A stretch of 64,000 nt of DNA from Desmodesmus armatus (lineage: Eukaryota > Chlorophyta > Chlorophyceae > Sphaeropleales > Scenedesmaceae), in contig VIIQ02000054.1 in the NCBI GenBank assembly GCA_007449985.2, forward strand, positions 186,001-250,000, written 5' to 3'. The notes under the pieces were generated by a model that ran no database searches, was not told the DNA's origin, and saw only the letters and a list, made by a program, of their open reading frames with translations. The position numbers and the translations under genes are program-made. Of this stretch, positions 10,399-47,282 are shown piece by piece (within the stretch, counting starts at the first letter, position 1; each line of letters begins with the position of its first letter).

Positions 10399-12132
10399 AC
10401 TCTTGGAACAGATGACTTTGGACTTTTTCAGTTGTGGGTACAGCTACAGCACTTGGCACGACCAAAGCCGTACAATCCACAAGGGAGCCCGAAGTTCTTG
10501 AAGTAGCAAACGGACAACCATCAGTTTAATGAACAAAATCAAACCAAACCAGCACTGCTGCAACCAGCCACCCGGATCGGTCCACCCACCTCACCAGTCG
10601 CCTCTGCATGGTCCACACACCCCCCTCCCCATCCCCTCCCCGCCTTGTGTTGCACTGCCTTGCTTCCTTCCCCTTGTCTTGTACCTGTTGCAGGGACACA
10701 AGGCCACGCTGGGGGTGGGGAACGCTACGGCGCCCGCCCCGCATCTTCTTCCTACCCTCTCTTCCCCTTGTGCCCACTCACTTACATGAAACCTCTGCTG
10801 TCACTCATACACATATGCATATCTCTTGAACCTGTCTCTCTTCGGGCTGCGCCCGGTGCGTTCCTGTAGCAGTGTCAGCACCACCTTTTAGCAACGAGGG
10901 GGCTTCTTACCCCGTTGGTGGATGACTTCACGCCGTGCTGCGTTAAGTTTTGGGTGGCAGGATGGGTTTTCTTGTGCCTTGTGCTTTTTGCCGCCCGGCT
11001 GTCGTTTTTTGTGTGCCCGCCTGTCCTGTGTTATTTCTGTCTGCTGTGCCTGTTCAGGTCCCACGGTGACGGCCTACTTGGTGCTGCCAGCCTACGCTGG
11101 GGGTGGGGGAGGACCCCCACCCTCCCCCCTTGTGCCTGCATGCTCCTTCCTGGCGTCCTGGTGGGCTGTTCCTGACGCTCGCTGCGCGGTGGTGGTGGTG
11201 CTGCTTGCAGGTAACCCTACTAGGCTTGATGGGGCTGCTGGACTCACAGCTTTGGTCTGGACGCCTTCTATTGTACTGTAACCCTACTAGGCTTGATGGG
11301 GCTGCTGGACTCACAGCTTTGGTCTGGACGCCTTCTATTGTACTGTGAGGTTGCTTTGTTAGGCTTTCGTTGCCTGGGGTGACGGTGGGGGACCCAGTGC
11401 TAGTTACATTGTGTTCTGTGCTCCCATCTTTGTGTGTTCCCAGTGTCTTCGCAGGAAATCTTGCTACCTCCCCGGTTCCGGGCACTTTCTCACAGAGTAC
11501 TATAGTTGCCTCACTCACTCAGCCGAGAGGCACACTGAAGCTTAGTACCATATGGCCAGCTCAACTGAGCTATGCAGCAGCAACTTCCACCTGCTTGAAC
11601 AGGGCCTTGTGAGCACCACCGAAGCTATGTGGCGCATAAAGGAATAGTATGTGCTGTTAGCGGCTCTCCATATGACCACGCATGGCGCTGGATGGTCAGT
11701 CACCGGTCCCACCAAAGGTCCTTGAATCAGCCTTCCCGTGTGCTTTGTTCACTTGTTTTTGCTGTTTTCAGGAAAGAGACGTTTTGCGGCGTACACCCTG
11801 CAGCCCTGCCACCGACCGGTCACCACCGAGTGAGGGACCGACCTTCCTGGCACCTCCCTCCATGCGCAGCAGGCTCAGGTTCCGCAACTTCCATCCTGAC
11901 CGGCCGGTCACCCGGTGTGCGGGTGTCATTCCTCCATCACACTGGAAAGGGGCCCTCATAAGATGGATCGCAGTGGCTGAATAGACAGGCAATCCGTTCC
12001 ATCCCCTGCTCAAGCCCGCAACTGCCCACTGTTGACGATCATTCTTAGCAAAAGAAAACGAGCGCACCTGAATCTCGTTGAGCTCATAAGCTTTAATCCT
12101 AGCCTTCAACCAGTGCAACACTTTCGCTTAGA
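10399..12132. other. 3' region of the retroelement and spacer before the peptide gene
   Basis: No convincing gene is seen. It holds C-rich stretches near 10610-10680, the 67-bp tandem duplication, and a minus-strand open frame (11768-12121, 117 codons) without a recognisable domain. The first part is probably the 3' untranslated region of the retroelement. Confidence 0.4.
11211..11344. repeat. 67-bp tandem duplication
   Basis: Two identical 67-bp units (11211-11277 and 11278-11344) each begin GTAACCCTACTAGG. The copies show no differences, so the event is recent or under conversion. Confidence 0.9.
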
Positions 12133-12680
12133 ATGGCCAACTCCCTGGTCCTAGTTTTGTGTGTTTGCCTGTTGCACTGGGCCGCCGTCGGTGCAACAGC
12201 CAGCGACCTGGGCTCAAGCAAGCACCTGGCTGTTGGTGTGAAGAGGGCCTACTTGGTGGCAGCAGTCCAAGGCAGCTCAGCACAGCAAGAGAGAGGCCCC
12301 ATGCGCTTGCTGCCTGGCGGTGGCAGGGGTGGCAGCAAGCACCTTTTGGCATCACAGCTGGCACAGGGTGAGGCCATGCAGCAGCAGGAGGGCCACGCCA
12401 CTGACCTGGAGCTGGCCGCAAGGCGCATGCTGCCTGGCGGTGGCAGGGGCGGCAGCAAGCACCTGTTGACAACCACTACACTCACCAGCCAGCAGCAGCA
12501 GCAGCAGCAGGCCGATACAGAGCTGGGTGTAAGGCGCATGCTGCCTGGCGGTGGCAGGGTGGCAGCAAGCACCTGCTGACAACCACCACACTAACCAGCC
12601 AGCAGCAGCAGGCCGGTACAGAGCTGGGTGCAAGGCGCATGCTGCCTGGCGGTGGCAGGGGCGGCAGCAAGCTCCTGTAG
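12133..12680 (+). CDS. Secreted multi-copy peptide precursor (novel), with a one-base frame break
   Basis: ATG 12133 opens a frame with a clear signal peptide (MANSLVLVLCVCLLHWAA, cleavage probably after GATA). A repeated 16-residue block follows, (R/M)RMLPGGGRGGSKHLL: copy 1 at 12301-12348, copy 2 at 12421-12468, copy 3 at 12532-12578, copy 4 at 12633-12680. Spacers are Q-rich. Copies 2-4 start with Arg-Arg, a typical processing site. An early degenerate relative, LGSSKHLAVGVKR, lies near residue 27. Copy 3 lacks one G of a G-run (GGCAGGGTGGC versus GGCAGGGGTGGC in copy 1), which brings a stop at 12577-12579. Copy 4 continues in the shifted frame and ends in SKLL followed at once by TAG, as a proper terminus would. 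This suggests an undercalled base. Four-copy layout, dibasic sites and signal peptide point to a processed extracellular peptide; the function is unknown. Confidence 0.7.
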
Positions 12681-14710
12681 ATAGTCTACTGAGCATAAAT
12701 ATACAGGCTGACTTGGATTGGTTTGTACCTAGTTGTATAGCCTATGACGTGACGTCATGCTCTGATACTTTTTTGGTTGCACTGTTGGGCATGCTTGCCA
12801 TCTGCAGGCTTTCATGCAGTAATGGCGCCTGAATGGTTGTTGCTGGTTGCTGATATGACAATTCAAACAAAAAGTCCCTGCGTCGGCAACCCTGACCTGC
12901 ATCATTGCTGCACTTGTTCTGTGACTAGCGCATGTTCAACATGCGGCCTTCTGCATAATGCCGTGTGTGTCCTGTTGTGTGGGTGAGCCACTGGCCTGCC
13001 GACACACCAGAAGGCGACCTTCTGTGTTACCTTTGTGTTCATTGGCAACAATTGTTGGTTGCAACCAGTATTCGGCCCAAACACAGGTCCACTGGTGCAC
13101 TATGTCCATGTGCTCGAACCTCCCTCTGAGGTCGCTGCAGTAACGCACCATCCACATCAGCTGCATGTGTGACCAATAATGATGGTGCTGGCCAGCCTGG
13201 CCAGCCTGGCCAGCCTGGCAAGTTGCAGATTGCACTGGCCACTGCATCCATGGGTGCAACTATCACGGTGTGCTATTCCCGTCGAAAAGCGTTGTGCTGC
13301 AACATGCACTTATGCCTGCCACTGAAAAGTGGCATGGCCCCTCAGGAGCTCTGTCAGTGCCACAGGGTAACTCTACACCTGACACTCACTTGTCAATGAG
13401 ACATCCACCCACCATTCACTGCAGCTGTGATTTATTCAGCAAGCCGTATGTGCTATGTCACGGCCCGGGCTTGAACTTTTGACTGGGACCTCAAATGCCA
13501 AGGTGTGGCACCACTGCATAGGCCAGCCTGAGCCTGAGCCACAGCTGCGCAGCTCACCGTGAGTCTACACTCCACTGTTTGATGGAAGGCAGTCTTGCCT
13601 TTGTGTTTAAAGCATCCTGACGCCTGCTTCTCAGGAGATAAAAGCGCAAGCCTTGAAGGCTTCACCAGTTGTGAGGGGCAAAGTCACCTTGTGGTGTGCA
13701 GATGGGCCAGAGCTGGTTGTTGTGGGGTTCCACGTTTTCCAAGAACGTTTGCTGCTGGTCTTCAGCAACATGATTTCAATCTTGCATGCTGGTATTATCC
13801 TGCGGTCGCCGCAGTTCAGGCTGACCTTGCGCACGCAACGTGGATGATGATCAAACCAGGGCACATACCTCAGGTCAATGGTCACAGTTGATCAGGCAGG
13901 TGAAGTGTAATCAACACTGATGCTGGCCGCAGAATGTGGATGTTTTGTGGTGGGTGCATGGGTCAAATCCATGGTGCTTGTGCTGGGTTGTTCTTGAGCA
14001 TGTGTGCTTGGTGGCAAACAGGATATGTCGCACCCCTACTTGTATGTGACTGGTTGTTGCACGGCAAGGTTGTGTGTTGCTAACACACAACACATGCTTG
14101 TACATGTTGCACACAACACATGCTTGTGCTTGTCTGCATGCAGACTGATATGGCCTGGCAGGTGGACATGACGCTGAGAGGCTCTCACGGGCCAGTGCGC
14201 TCTTGCTGACCACGCAACCTGGCCTAGTCCCTATAGGGGAAGCCGACATGCTCCATACTTTGTGATAGCTGCAGTTCTTACACTTGTGATGGTGTCCATC
14301 CTTCTTGGCGGAACGTGTGAGGCACAGCATCGCTGCATTCCTAGTACAAGTTGCAGCCTGCATGCACCTCAACCAAGACAATACACCACTCCTCCTGCCC
14401 CATGGCAAGGCCTCAGGCCTTGTGGGCCACACATGCAGGGGCAGCTGCACTGTTGGCAACACACTGGCAGTGACCCACTCTGGAACAACCCGTCCCTTGC
14501 GCTGCATCCGTTGCATCAGATCAAGACACTATACATGGCCACCCACAGGCATGCCAAATTGCCGGGCGGTCAGCGGCAAACAGACATAGCAGCCTGGACT
14601 GGGACCAGCTGCAGATACCACGATGGCAACCCTCCAACACGTCACTGGCAATGAGTCTGGCTTTGCCTTGTGCTCGCTGCTGGCAATACGTACTCTACTT
14701 TCTCTTCAAC

Positions 14711-14800
14711 ACACTGGCTACCACAATCCCAATACACTGGCTATCACAACTCCAATACACTGGCCACCACAACTCAAATGCACTGGCTATCACAACATCC
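14711..14800. repeat. 23-bp minisatellite, about 4 copies
   Basis: Units of the form ACACTGGCTAYCACAAYYCC plus AAT recur four times with a few substitutions. Confidence 0.7.
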
Positions 14801-14951
14801 ACCACCACGCAGAAAAACCACCACTGCTTGCAAGCGGCACCTGTCGGCGCTGATGCTGGCTGGCTACACTCATGCAGGCGACTGGGGTTGGGTTCTGCAC
14901 CAAATCCAGACATCTCAACATGGTCGACAGAACACAACCAAAACCACACCT

Positions 14952-15033
14952 GCAGGTGTGGTGACGACAACAGCATCACCTCAACAAACACCAGCCGCAG
15001 GTGTGGTGACGACAACAGCATCAACTCAACACC
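14952..15033. repeat. 45-bp tandem duplication
   Basis: GCAGGTGTGGTGACGACAAC begins at 14952 and again at 14997; the second copy is slightly shorter. Confidence 0.8.
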
Positions 15034-16227
15034 ATGTGTTGGCCAATGTGGGCCCTCAGATAGGGGCCCTGGTCACGTTGCAGTGACGGCCAAGCCATGA
15101 CTTCCAGCAGCATGCACTGCTGCTACCACAGCAGGCCATGCGGCACTGCTCAGTGCGATAATCAACCCAGCAGGTCCCCGCTCAGCAGTCCCCTGCCCTG
15201 GAGCTGATACTACTGACTACTATACTACTCACAACAACTGTAAAGTACCACTGCACCAAACGATAGCCACCAGGTGCACCAGACTCACGGTGCAACTCTA
15301 AACTACAAGTCCTGCAAGGAATGCAAACCTACACACTTTGACAGCACAAGCCTTTGATTGCTTTTGATGTCTAAGCCTGTGTGGGTGTGTGTCACTACCA
15401 CGTGGCAGGCTGCGTACAACTAATGCTCGCTAGCCCCTTCAAATTGGGGCCACGGACTGCGCTCATGCAGGGTGGGCTCCACTAGTAGCAATGTGGTCTC
15501 TCTAAGAAAGCAAGGCTTTCGATACACACGCACACACGCTCACAATATCCTGGTAGTCACGGCTTCCTCAGGAGTGCTGAATGCGCTGCACCATGCATTC
15601 ACTAGCACTGCCAGAGAGAAACAACAGGCACTTCCAGCATTGCTGAGCCGGAGGCTGCTGCCGGACCGATATGCTCAACGGTTGGCTTCGCAAGCAGCAC
15701 TGCAAACCGCCATTGCTGCAGTGCACAAACTGCAATTCAAGGTCGCAGCTCAGTCATGCAAGCTGCCAGGCACCACAACTCTCTCCATACTGCACACTCT
15801 CAGTATCTGCAGTGGGTGATCTGCAAGACCGTCAAACAGCTTGCTGCGGCACCTTCTTGGCCGCTTTCAACTGTACTAGGACACCTTGCTCACACACGAA
15901 ACAATGTCATGCCATCCAGTACTGCATCACAACACAGTTGCAGACTGACCCCAGTCTGTATGCCTTGAAAGGCATCAGGTGGGGATGGGGCGCTTGCAAA
16001 ACACCAACGCAGCCTGTGCGGCACATCACTAACAACACCTTGTGCACTTCCATGCATGCTGTAGTGTTCAGGTACCACATTCAAGAGTGCTGCTGCACAA
16101 GAAAACGTCTGCTCACCAGCATTCGCAATATGTCCTTAGACATCCTGCACCACAGTGGGGTGCTGTGTTGCCGCACTAGCTGGCCACGAGATGCTCTCCG
16201 TACAGAGCCTCCCTTCAAGCCACCACA

Positions 16228-34871
<18,644 letters not shown>

Positions 34872-35386
34872 TAATCTCGATCGGGTGCACTTGGCTTGTC
34901 TGCTCTCCACCTCCTGATCGGAGACCCCGGAGTGGGGCCACAGTGCCGTCAGATAAGATCGCAGTCAGGTCCAGATCGATCGTAAGGATAAAGAGATGAG
35001 TTCAACTTTGTGGCTGTGACGAGTGACGTATACGGTCACTTCAACGCATGTCAACCTTCGCACTGACCTTCCAGCTGGTCCACTCCAAAAGTAGGCTAAA
35101 TGAGGCATTATTGCGCCCGATAATACTGTCGTAGATGTTTTCTGCTGTCTCGACGTGGCCAGGACCTGATCAGGCCCCTACACGATGCATTTCAGCGGGT
35201 GGACCAGATATGGTAGGAATGGGGGGTTTCCTACCATTCCCAACTATCCCTGTGGACATGCGCGCTCAGGTCACATGCTAATCACCTAAACGTGCTGCTG
35301 CTTCATGCAACCTGTGGTTGCTCGTTAGCACCGCTTGTCAGCACCTGCCGATCTGTAGCCCCAGCGAATGCACCGGTGCCTCTGCA
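34872..35386. promoter_or_regulatory. Shared divergent promoter of lectin and haloperoxidase genes
   Basis: The start codons of two secreted-protein genes on opposite strands are 515 bp apart with no other gene between. A bidirectional control region is inferred. Short symmetric elements such as CTACCATTCC near 35230 are present; no defined box is recognised. Confidence 0.5.
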
Positions 35387-42325
<6,939 letters not shown>

Positions 42326-44025
42326 CAGGCAGTACCTCTGCATATGAATTTACTTAAAAGCTGCATGGCACATGGCTTGGTTGTTTTATCTTACTGGGCG
42401 CGGTCCCGCGCCTTCAGTCCTTCAGCTTGTGTACGTTGAGTTGTGTAGCTTTGAGAGGCTGTTTGAAGAGTTTTGCACTGATAGGAGTGAGCGGTATTGC
42501 CTGGTAGCGTTCGCGTATTTGGTCGTTGTCTTTTGAGGTTGTGCACTGTTGGAGGGTTGGAGTGGTGTGGGTACCATAGCGGCAGTGGGTTGGAGTGCTG
42601 CTTGTGAATCCAATTGCTGAGCCAGCCAGCAAATTGTGGCACACCATTGCTGCCTGGTCTGCTATGTCTGTCTGGCAGTGTCGGTTCAGCTATAAGAGCA
42701 GCTGTTGAACAGCAAGTTGTGGGATTGCAGTTTCTGAGCGTGTGTGCTGGACCAATGCACGGTGCATTCGGGCACACCGTGGATGCGGATTTCTCGCAAA
42801 CGCGCAGCCACTGAATTCCTTGAACATTTGTTTTTGCCAAGCTGTTGGCAGCCGCTGCTGCTGAGGGCCTCACACACACTGGAAGACAGTGAGTGCCTGT
42901 GTTTTCGAGGTGTGCCGCATCCAGTGGGGCTGCATGCCATACAGGGCTTGCAGGGTGTTGGTGGTACCCTGAGAGCCAACAGCACCCTGACATGGAACTG
43001 TTCAACAGCTAGTAGCTCCAGGGCAGGAAAGTTGTGTGTGGATTGCGAGTTAGTATGTTGACTGAGTATGTAAGAGGTGCAAGAGGCAGCAACAATTATA
43101 GGACTGCTTACAGCAATGCATGATATGGTGCAGGTTGCGGCTTCAAGCTGGCGGCCGTCCGTCACTGCAATGTGACTTGAGCCCTGTTGAGATGCCTTCA
43201 ACGGCTATCACATGTTGATTTCATGCTGCTGTGGTGCTGGTGTTGTGGGTCTGCCAGAGGGCCTGTTGGTTTGTGGTCTTGTGTGATGTGCTGGTTTGTT
43301 CAGATAGATGCAGAGCCCAATCCCGGTCGCCTGTCAGGACCTCCAGTGGAACGGGAGTGTAGCCAGCAGCAGCACTGACAGGTGCAACACGAGGGCATTG
43401 TTGTGCATTGGTTGGCTGTGTGGTTTTGTTGGTAGTTGGTAGTTTGTAGGAGCGGTCGAGTTGTTAAAAAGGGGTGAGGGGCACTGTGAGACGTAGTAGA
43501 CAGCATCACCAGTGCAAATTGGTGGGTGTGGTGGTGTGCTTTCTGCAGCTGGTCAGGCTCATTGCTTTCAGCTGGCCGCACAGCAATGTGCACGCTGAGT
43601 GGGTGGCAGGTACAGGGCTGTGGATCTGATATGAGCGTTCCAGCGGCTGCAATGATGCGTGCTGTCACATGTGGTATTCTGCTTTGCTGTGCAGCTACCT
43701 CGAACAGGGGCAGCAGTCAACCTCTCACATGATTTGCATCAAGTTGCTGTGAGTTTTTTTATGGGAGTAGCAAAATGTGGCGCGCGGCTCTGCGGTTACG
43801 GTCCCTGGGCTCATCAGTTGAGTAGCATGCCGTTCAGTAGTGCAATTATTGCCGTGCAATTAAACAGCACATGCTGGCACTACAGTGGCCCTCTGCTGCG
43901 TTTCACCGTGTTTGGTCCGGAGTGGCAACAGACGGTGTAACCGTGCTTGTGTGAATACAATGGAAGCCCAGCTGTCACAAGGCCAGGTTGTGCACTCAAC
44001 AGCAGTCACTGGAAATGAACCTCCA
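42326..44025. other. Spacer after the haloperoxidase gene
   Basis: No gene is supported. A GC-rich hairpin (GGCGCGG/CCGCGCC, 42397-42412) lies 70 bases beyond the stop and may help 3' end formation. The rest is GT-rich with short frames. Confidence 0.4.
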
Positions 44026-45602
44026 GGTTGTCCAAGCAATTCATCCATGTTGTTTGAAAATCAAGTTTTCTGGCCTGGCCTCTACTGCACATAGTTGAGC
44101 GCTCTGCATGGCGCAAGAGACTACTAAAGCGCTGTGGGTGACCACAGTGAGGGCGAGTGGCTGGGGTGTGGGGTGCATTCAGTATGCAAGCGGCTCCATC
44201 TAAGCAATTCATCCATGTTGTTTGAACATCAAGGGTTCTGGCCAGGCCTCTACTGCACCTAGTTAAGCGCTCTGCATGGCGCAAGAGACTACTACAGCGC
44301 TGTGGGCGACCACAGTGAGGGTGAGTGGCTGGGGTGTGGGGTGCAGTCAGAATGCAAGCGGCTTTATACCAAGCAATTCATCCATGTTGTTTGAACATCA
44401 AGTGTTCTGGCCAGGCCTCTACTGCACCTAGTTAAGCGCTCTGCATGGCGCAAGAGACTACTACAGCGCTGTGGGCGACCACAGTGAGGGTGAGTGGCTG
44501 GGGTGTGGGGTGCAGTCAGTATGCAAGCGGCTCCATCTAAGCAATTCATCCATGTTGTTTGAACATCAAGGGTTCTGGCCAGGCCTCTGCCGCACATAGT
44601 TGAGCGCTCTGCATGGCGCAAGAGACTACTACAGCGCTGTGGGCGACCACAATGCGGATGAGTGGCTGGGGTGTGGGGTGCAGTCAGTATGCAAGCGGCT
44701 TTATACCAAGCAATTCATCCATGTTGTTTGAACATCAAGTGTTCTGGCCAGGCCTCTACTGCACATAGCGCTCTGCATGGCGCAAGAGACTACTAAAGCG
44801 CTGTGGGCGACCACAATGAGGTGAGTGGCTGGGGTGTGGGGTGCAGTCAGTATGCAAGCGGCTCCATCTAAGCAATTCATCCATGTTGTTTGAACATCAA
44901 GGGTTCTAGCCAGGCCTCTGCCGCACATAGTTGAGCGCTCTGCATGGCGCAAGAGACTACTACAGCGCTGTGGGCGACCACAATTGAGGGTGAGTGGCTG
45001 GGATGTGGGGTGTTGTCAGTATGCAAGCGGCTTCATCCAAGCAATTCACCCATGTTGTTTGAACATCTAGTGTTCTGGCCAGGCCTCTACTGCACATAGT
45101 TGAGCGCTCTGCATGGCGCAAGAGACTACTAAAGCGCTGTGGGCGTCCACAGCGGGGGCGAGTGGCTGGGGTGTGGGGTGTAGTCAGTATGCAAGCGGCT
45201 CAATTTAGCCAATTCATCCATGGTGTTTGAACCTCAAGTGTCCTGACCAGGCCTCTACTGCATATAGTGAGCGCTCTGCATGGCGCAAGAGACTACTACA
45301 GCGCTGTGGGCGTCCACAGTAAGGGTGAGTGGCTGGGGTGTGGGGTGCAGTCAGTATGAGAGCAGCTTCTTCCAAGCAATTCATCCATGCTGTTTGAACC
45401 TCAAGTGTTCTGGCGAGGCCTCTACTGCACATAGTTGAGTGCTGTGCATGGCATAAGAGACTACTACAGCGCTGTGGGGAACCACAATGTGGGTAGTTGG
45501 GGTGTGGGGTGTTGTCAGTATGCAAGCGGCTCCATGTAAACAATGCATCCATACTATTCGAACGTCAAGTGTTCTGGCCAGGCCCATCTGCACACAAGTG
45601 AG
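44026..45602. repeat. Satellite array, about 10 units of 167 bp, dimeric
   Basis: Each unit carries CAATTCATCCATGTTGTTTG, AGGCCTCTACTGCAC, GCGCTCTGCATGGCGCAAGA and GTGGCTGGGGTGTGGGGTG. Unit starts recur every 165-169 bp (for example near 44239, 44407, 44574, 44742, 44907, 45075). Neighbouring units alternate in marker bases (GGGTTCTGG after CTCCATCTAAG, TGTTCTGG after CTTTATACCAAG), so a dimer of about 335 bp is the higher unit. The last units are more diverged. Confidence 0.88.
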
Positions 45603-46190
45603 TGCTCTGCATGGCGCGGGTGTTTCAAGGAAGGGCATGTCCGTCAGTGTGCATGCATGCATGTGTCGCAAGTTGTGTTCTGACACCCATGGGTGGAGCC
45701 ACACCCACGCACAACCAACAAGTTGCCGCATATATCACAGGGTTATCCTGATCTCCAACTTGTCAATTGTAAGCAGCTACCAAAGTGACATTTCAACAAC
45801 CTGAACAGTCAGCAATGTCCGCCAGTATCCTAAGAACAACAGACCACGTAAATGTCCCCCCCCCCCGGTATGTGTGAAATGGTACCACAGTCTATCCCTG
45901 TTACAAGGCTACTTGGGCATAGTACGCACTGGACCATGCTAGCAAGCTGTCACCACAACAGCTTTGTGCTGTTGGCATCAGACAGATGCACCATCTCATC
46001 GGTCTAAACAGGCAAAATAGCCAACAAGCCCCCAATCACAGTCAACTGCACAGGCTGCCCCACATGTGCCTCACGGACGCCCTTCAACATGTGTCAAGAT
46101 GATACGCGAAGTGCAGCCAGCTGTGCAGCTGCAGATACTACATCACAGGCAACAAATGTCCACCAAAGCTACTCAAAACACACTCCCAAA
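45603..46190. other. Spacer and 3' flank of the giant gene
   Basis: No gene is seen. TTACA at 45901-45905 is TGTAA on the minus strand, 286 bases past the stop of the giant gene, and is its likely poly(A) signal. A C-run lies near 45857. Confidence 0.4.
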
Positions 46191-47247
46191 TCAAGAGGCA
46201 CTGCTAGTGTTGACCGAGCTGCCATCCAGCAGCCGGCCAAGCACCAGAGACGCCTGCTCCTCAAGACTAATTTGCTGCTGCTGCTGTGACTGCTGTGAGG
46301 CCCGCTCAAAAGACACCCGCTCCTCTGACACGCTGCGCCTGATCGACCCCGAGCCACTCACAGGCCGAGGCCCTGCAGGCAACTGACCCAGGCTGCGCCT
46401 CAACGCACCCAAACCCTCAATAGGTGAACCCACACTCAGCTTGCTGCTGTCACCGGCTCCTAGCACCGAGTACTCGGCACTGTCAGCATTCACACCGCCC
46501 CTGAATGTTGCTGAGCGTGGCCGGCCATCCAGGCCACTGCTGCTGCGCGCACTGCCCTCCCTCCCAACACAGTGGGCTGTGGTGAGTTGCTGCTGCTGGG
46601 GCTCTAAGTGAGCCTGCACCTGCCCCGTGCGTGACCCTGGGGCGGCTGCGACCCCTCAGCTGCTGCAGCTGCTGCTGCAGGAAGCTGCCAGAGCTGCTGA
46701 CATCCACATCCAACAGCGCAGCAACAGGCCGCGCTGCGCTGCCGCCCAGCAGGGAAGACGCCCTGGTGCCGCTGCCTGCGACACACACCCCCTTGGCCCT
46801 CGCCCACACGCCGCTGCCCTGACAAGCCCTGCTGCCGCTGCTGCTGAGGCTGCCGCCGTCTGGGCCAGCACTGCTGCTGGGGCCTGCTGCTGCTGGGCTC
46901 ACGTCTGGTGATTCTGCCACTGAGCTCCGTCGCAGCTGCCGCATAGCTGCTAGGGCAGCTAGGCGGCCAGCCAGGAGTGGTCCACAGGGTGGTTGAGGGC
47001 CCCCTGCTAGCGACTCTGGACCTACAGCCAGCGCAGCAACTAAACAACGTGAGGAAGGGGGCGAAGAAGATAAGGCAGTGGACTGATGAGACCGTGCAAG
47101 CACACCGGTGCCGGCCACAAACTCAGTCACACACCACGTGAGGGTGCAGGAGGCTAGCGGATCAGGCTCACTCAAAATCCACAAACCACACCACCAGAAG
47201 GATCAGCAGCCGGCCTCAACACCAGCTGCCCACCAGCTTACCTGTCA

Positions 47248-47282
<35 letters not shown>

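Larger units (their letters stand above)
6608..11500 (+). mobile_element. Penelope-like retroelement, Chlamys-type (N-terminal GIY-YIG)
   Basis: The element is defined by its reverse-transcriptase ORF (7132-10398). The left edge is placed at the end of the (CA)n tract. The right edge is uncertain. The 15-mer CACAGAGTACTATAG occurs at 6604-6618 and again at 11491-11505, which might mark repeated termini (pseudo-LTRs); the similarity does not extend further. A 67-bp tandem duplication (11211-11344) lies in the 3' part. The left boundary is fairly firm and the right one is a guess. The permuted domain order and CxC motif match the published Chlamys/Naiad clade of green algae and other protists. 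Confidence 0.6.
12681..16227. other. Spacer between the peptide gene and the 3' end of the lectin gene
   Basis: No firm gene is found. There are several short repeats: GGCCAGCCT units at 13190-13219, a 23-bp unit repeated about four times at 14711-14800, and a 45-bp tandem duplication at 14952-15033. A plus-strand open segment at 15471-15819 after a possible acceptor reads as protein (GFRYTRTHAHNILVV, REKQQALPALLSRRLLPDRY) but has no start codon or known domain. Part of this DNA is presumably the 3' UTR of the lectin gene. Confidence 0.35.

Noticed and set aside
11768..12121. 117-codon minus-strand frame before the peptide gene
   Set aside because: It reads smoothly but begins with a non-ATG codon, has no known domain and no splice partners; left unassigned.
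13911..14516. 201-codon minus-strand frame upstream of the 23-bp repeat
   Set aside because: His/Cys-rich without a recognisable motif; the composition fits non-coding GT-rich DNA.
43186..43378. A frame ending with DAEPNPGR, close to a 2A-like or LINE leader motif
   Set aside because: The 2A core needs D-x-E-x-N-P-G-P; the final Pro is missing here, and no LINE ORF follows.
44364..45731. Minus-strand open frames with 56-residue repeats over the satellite
   Set aside because: They exist because a unit length near 168 bp keeps frame; stops interrupt neighbouring units and there is no start or splice context.
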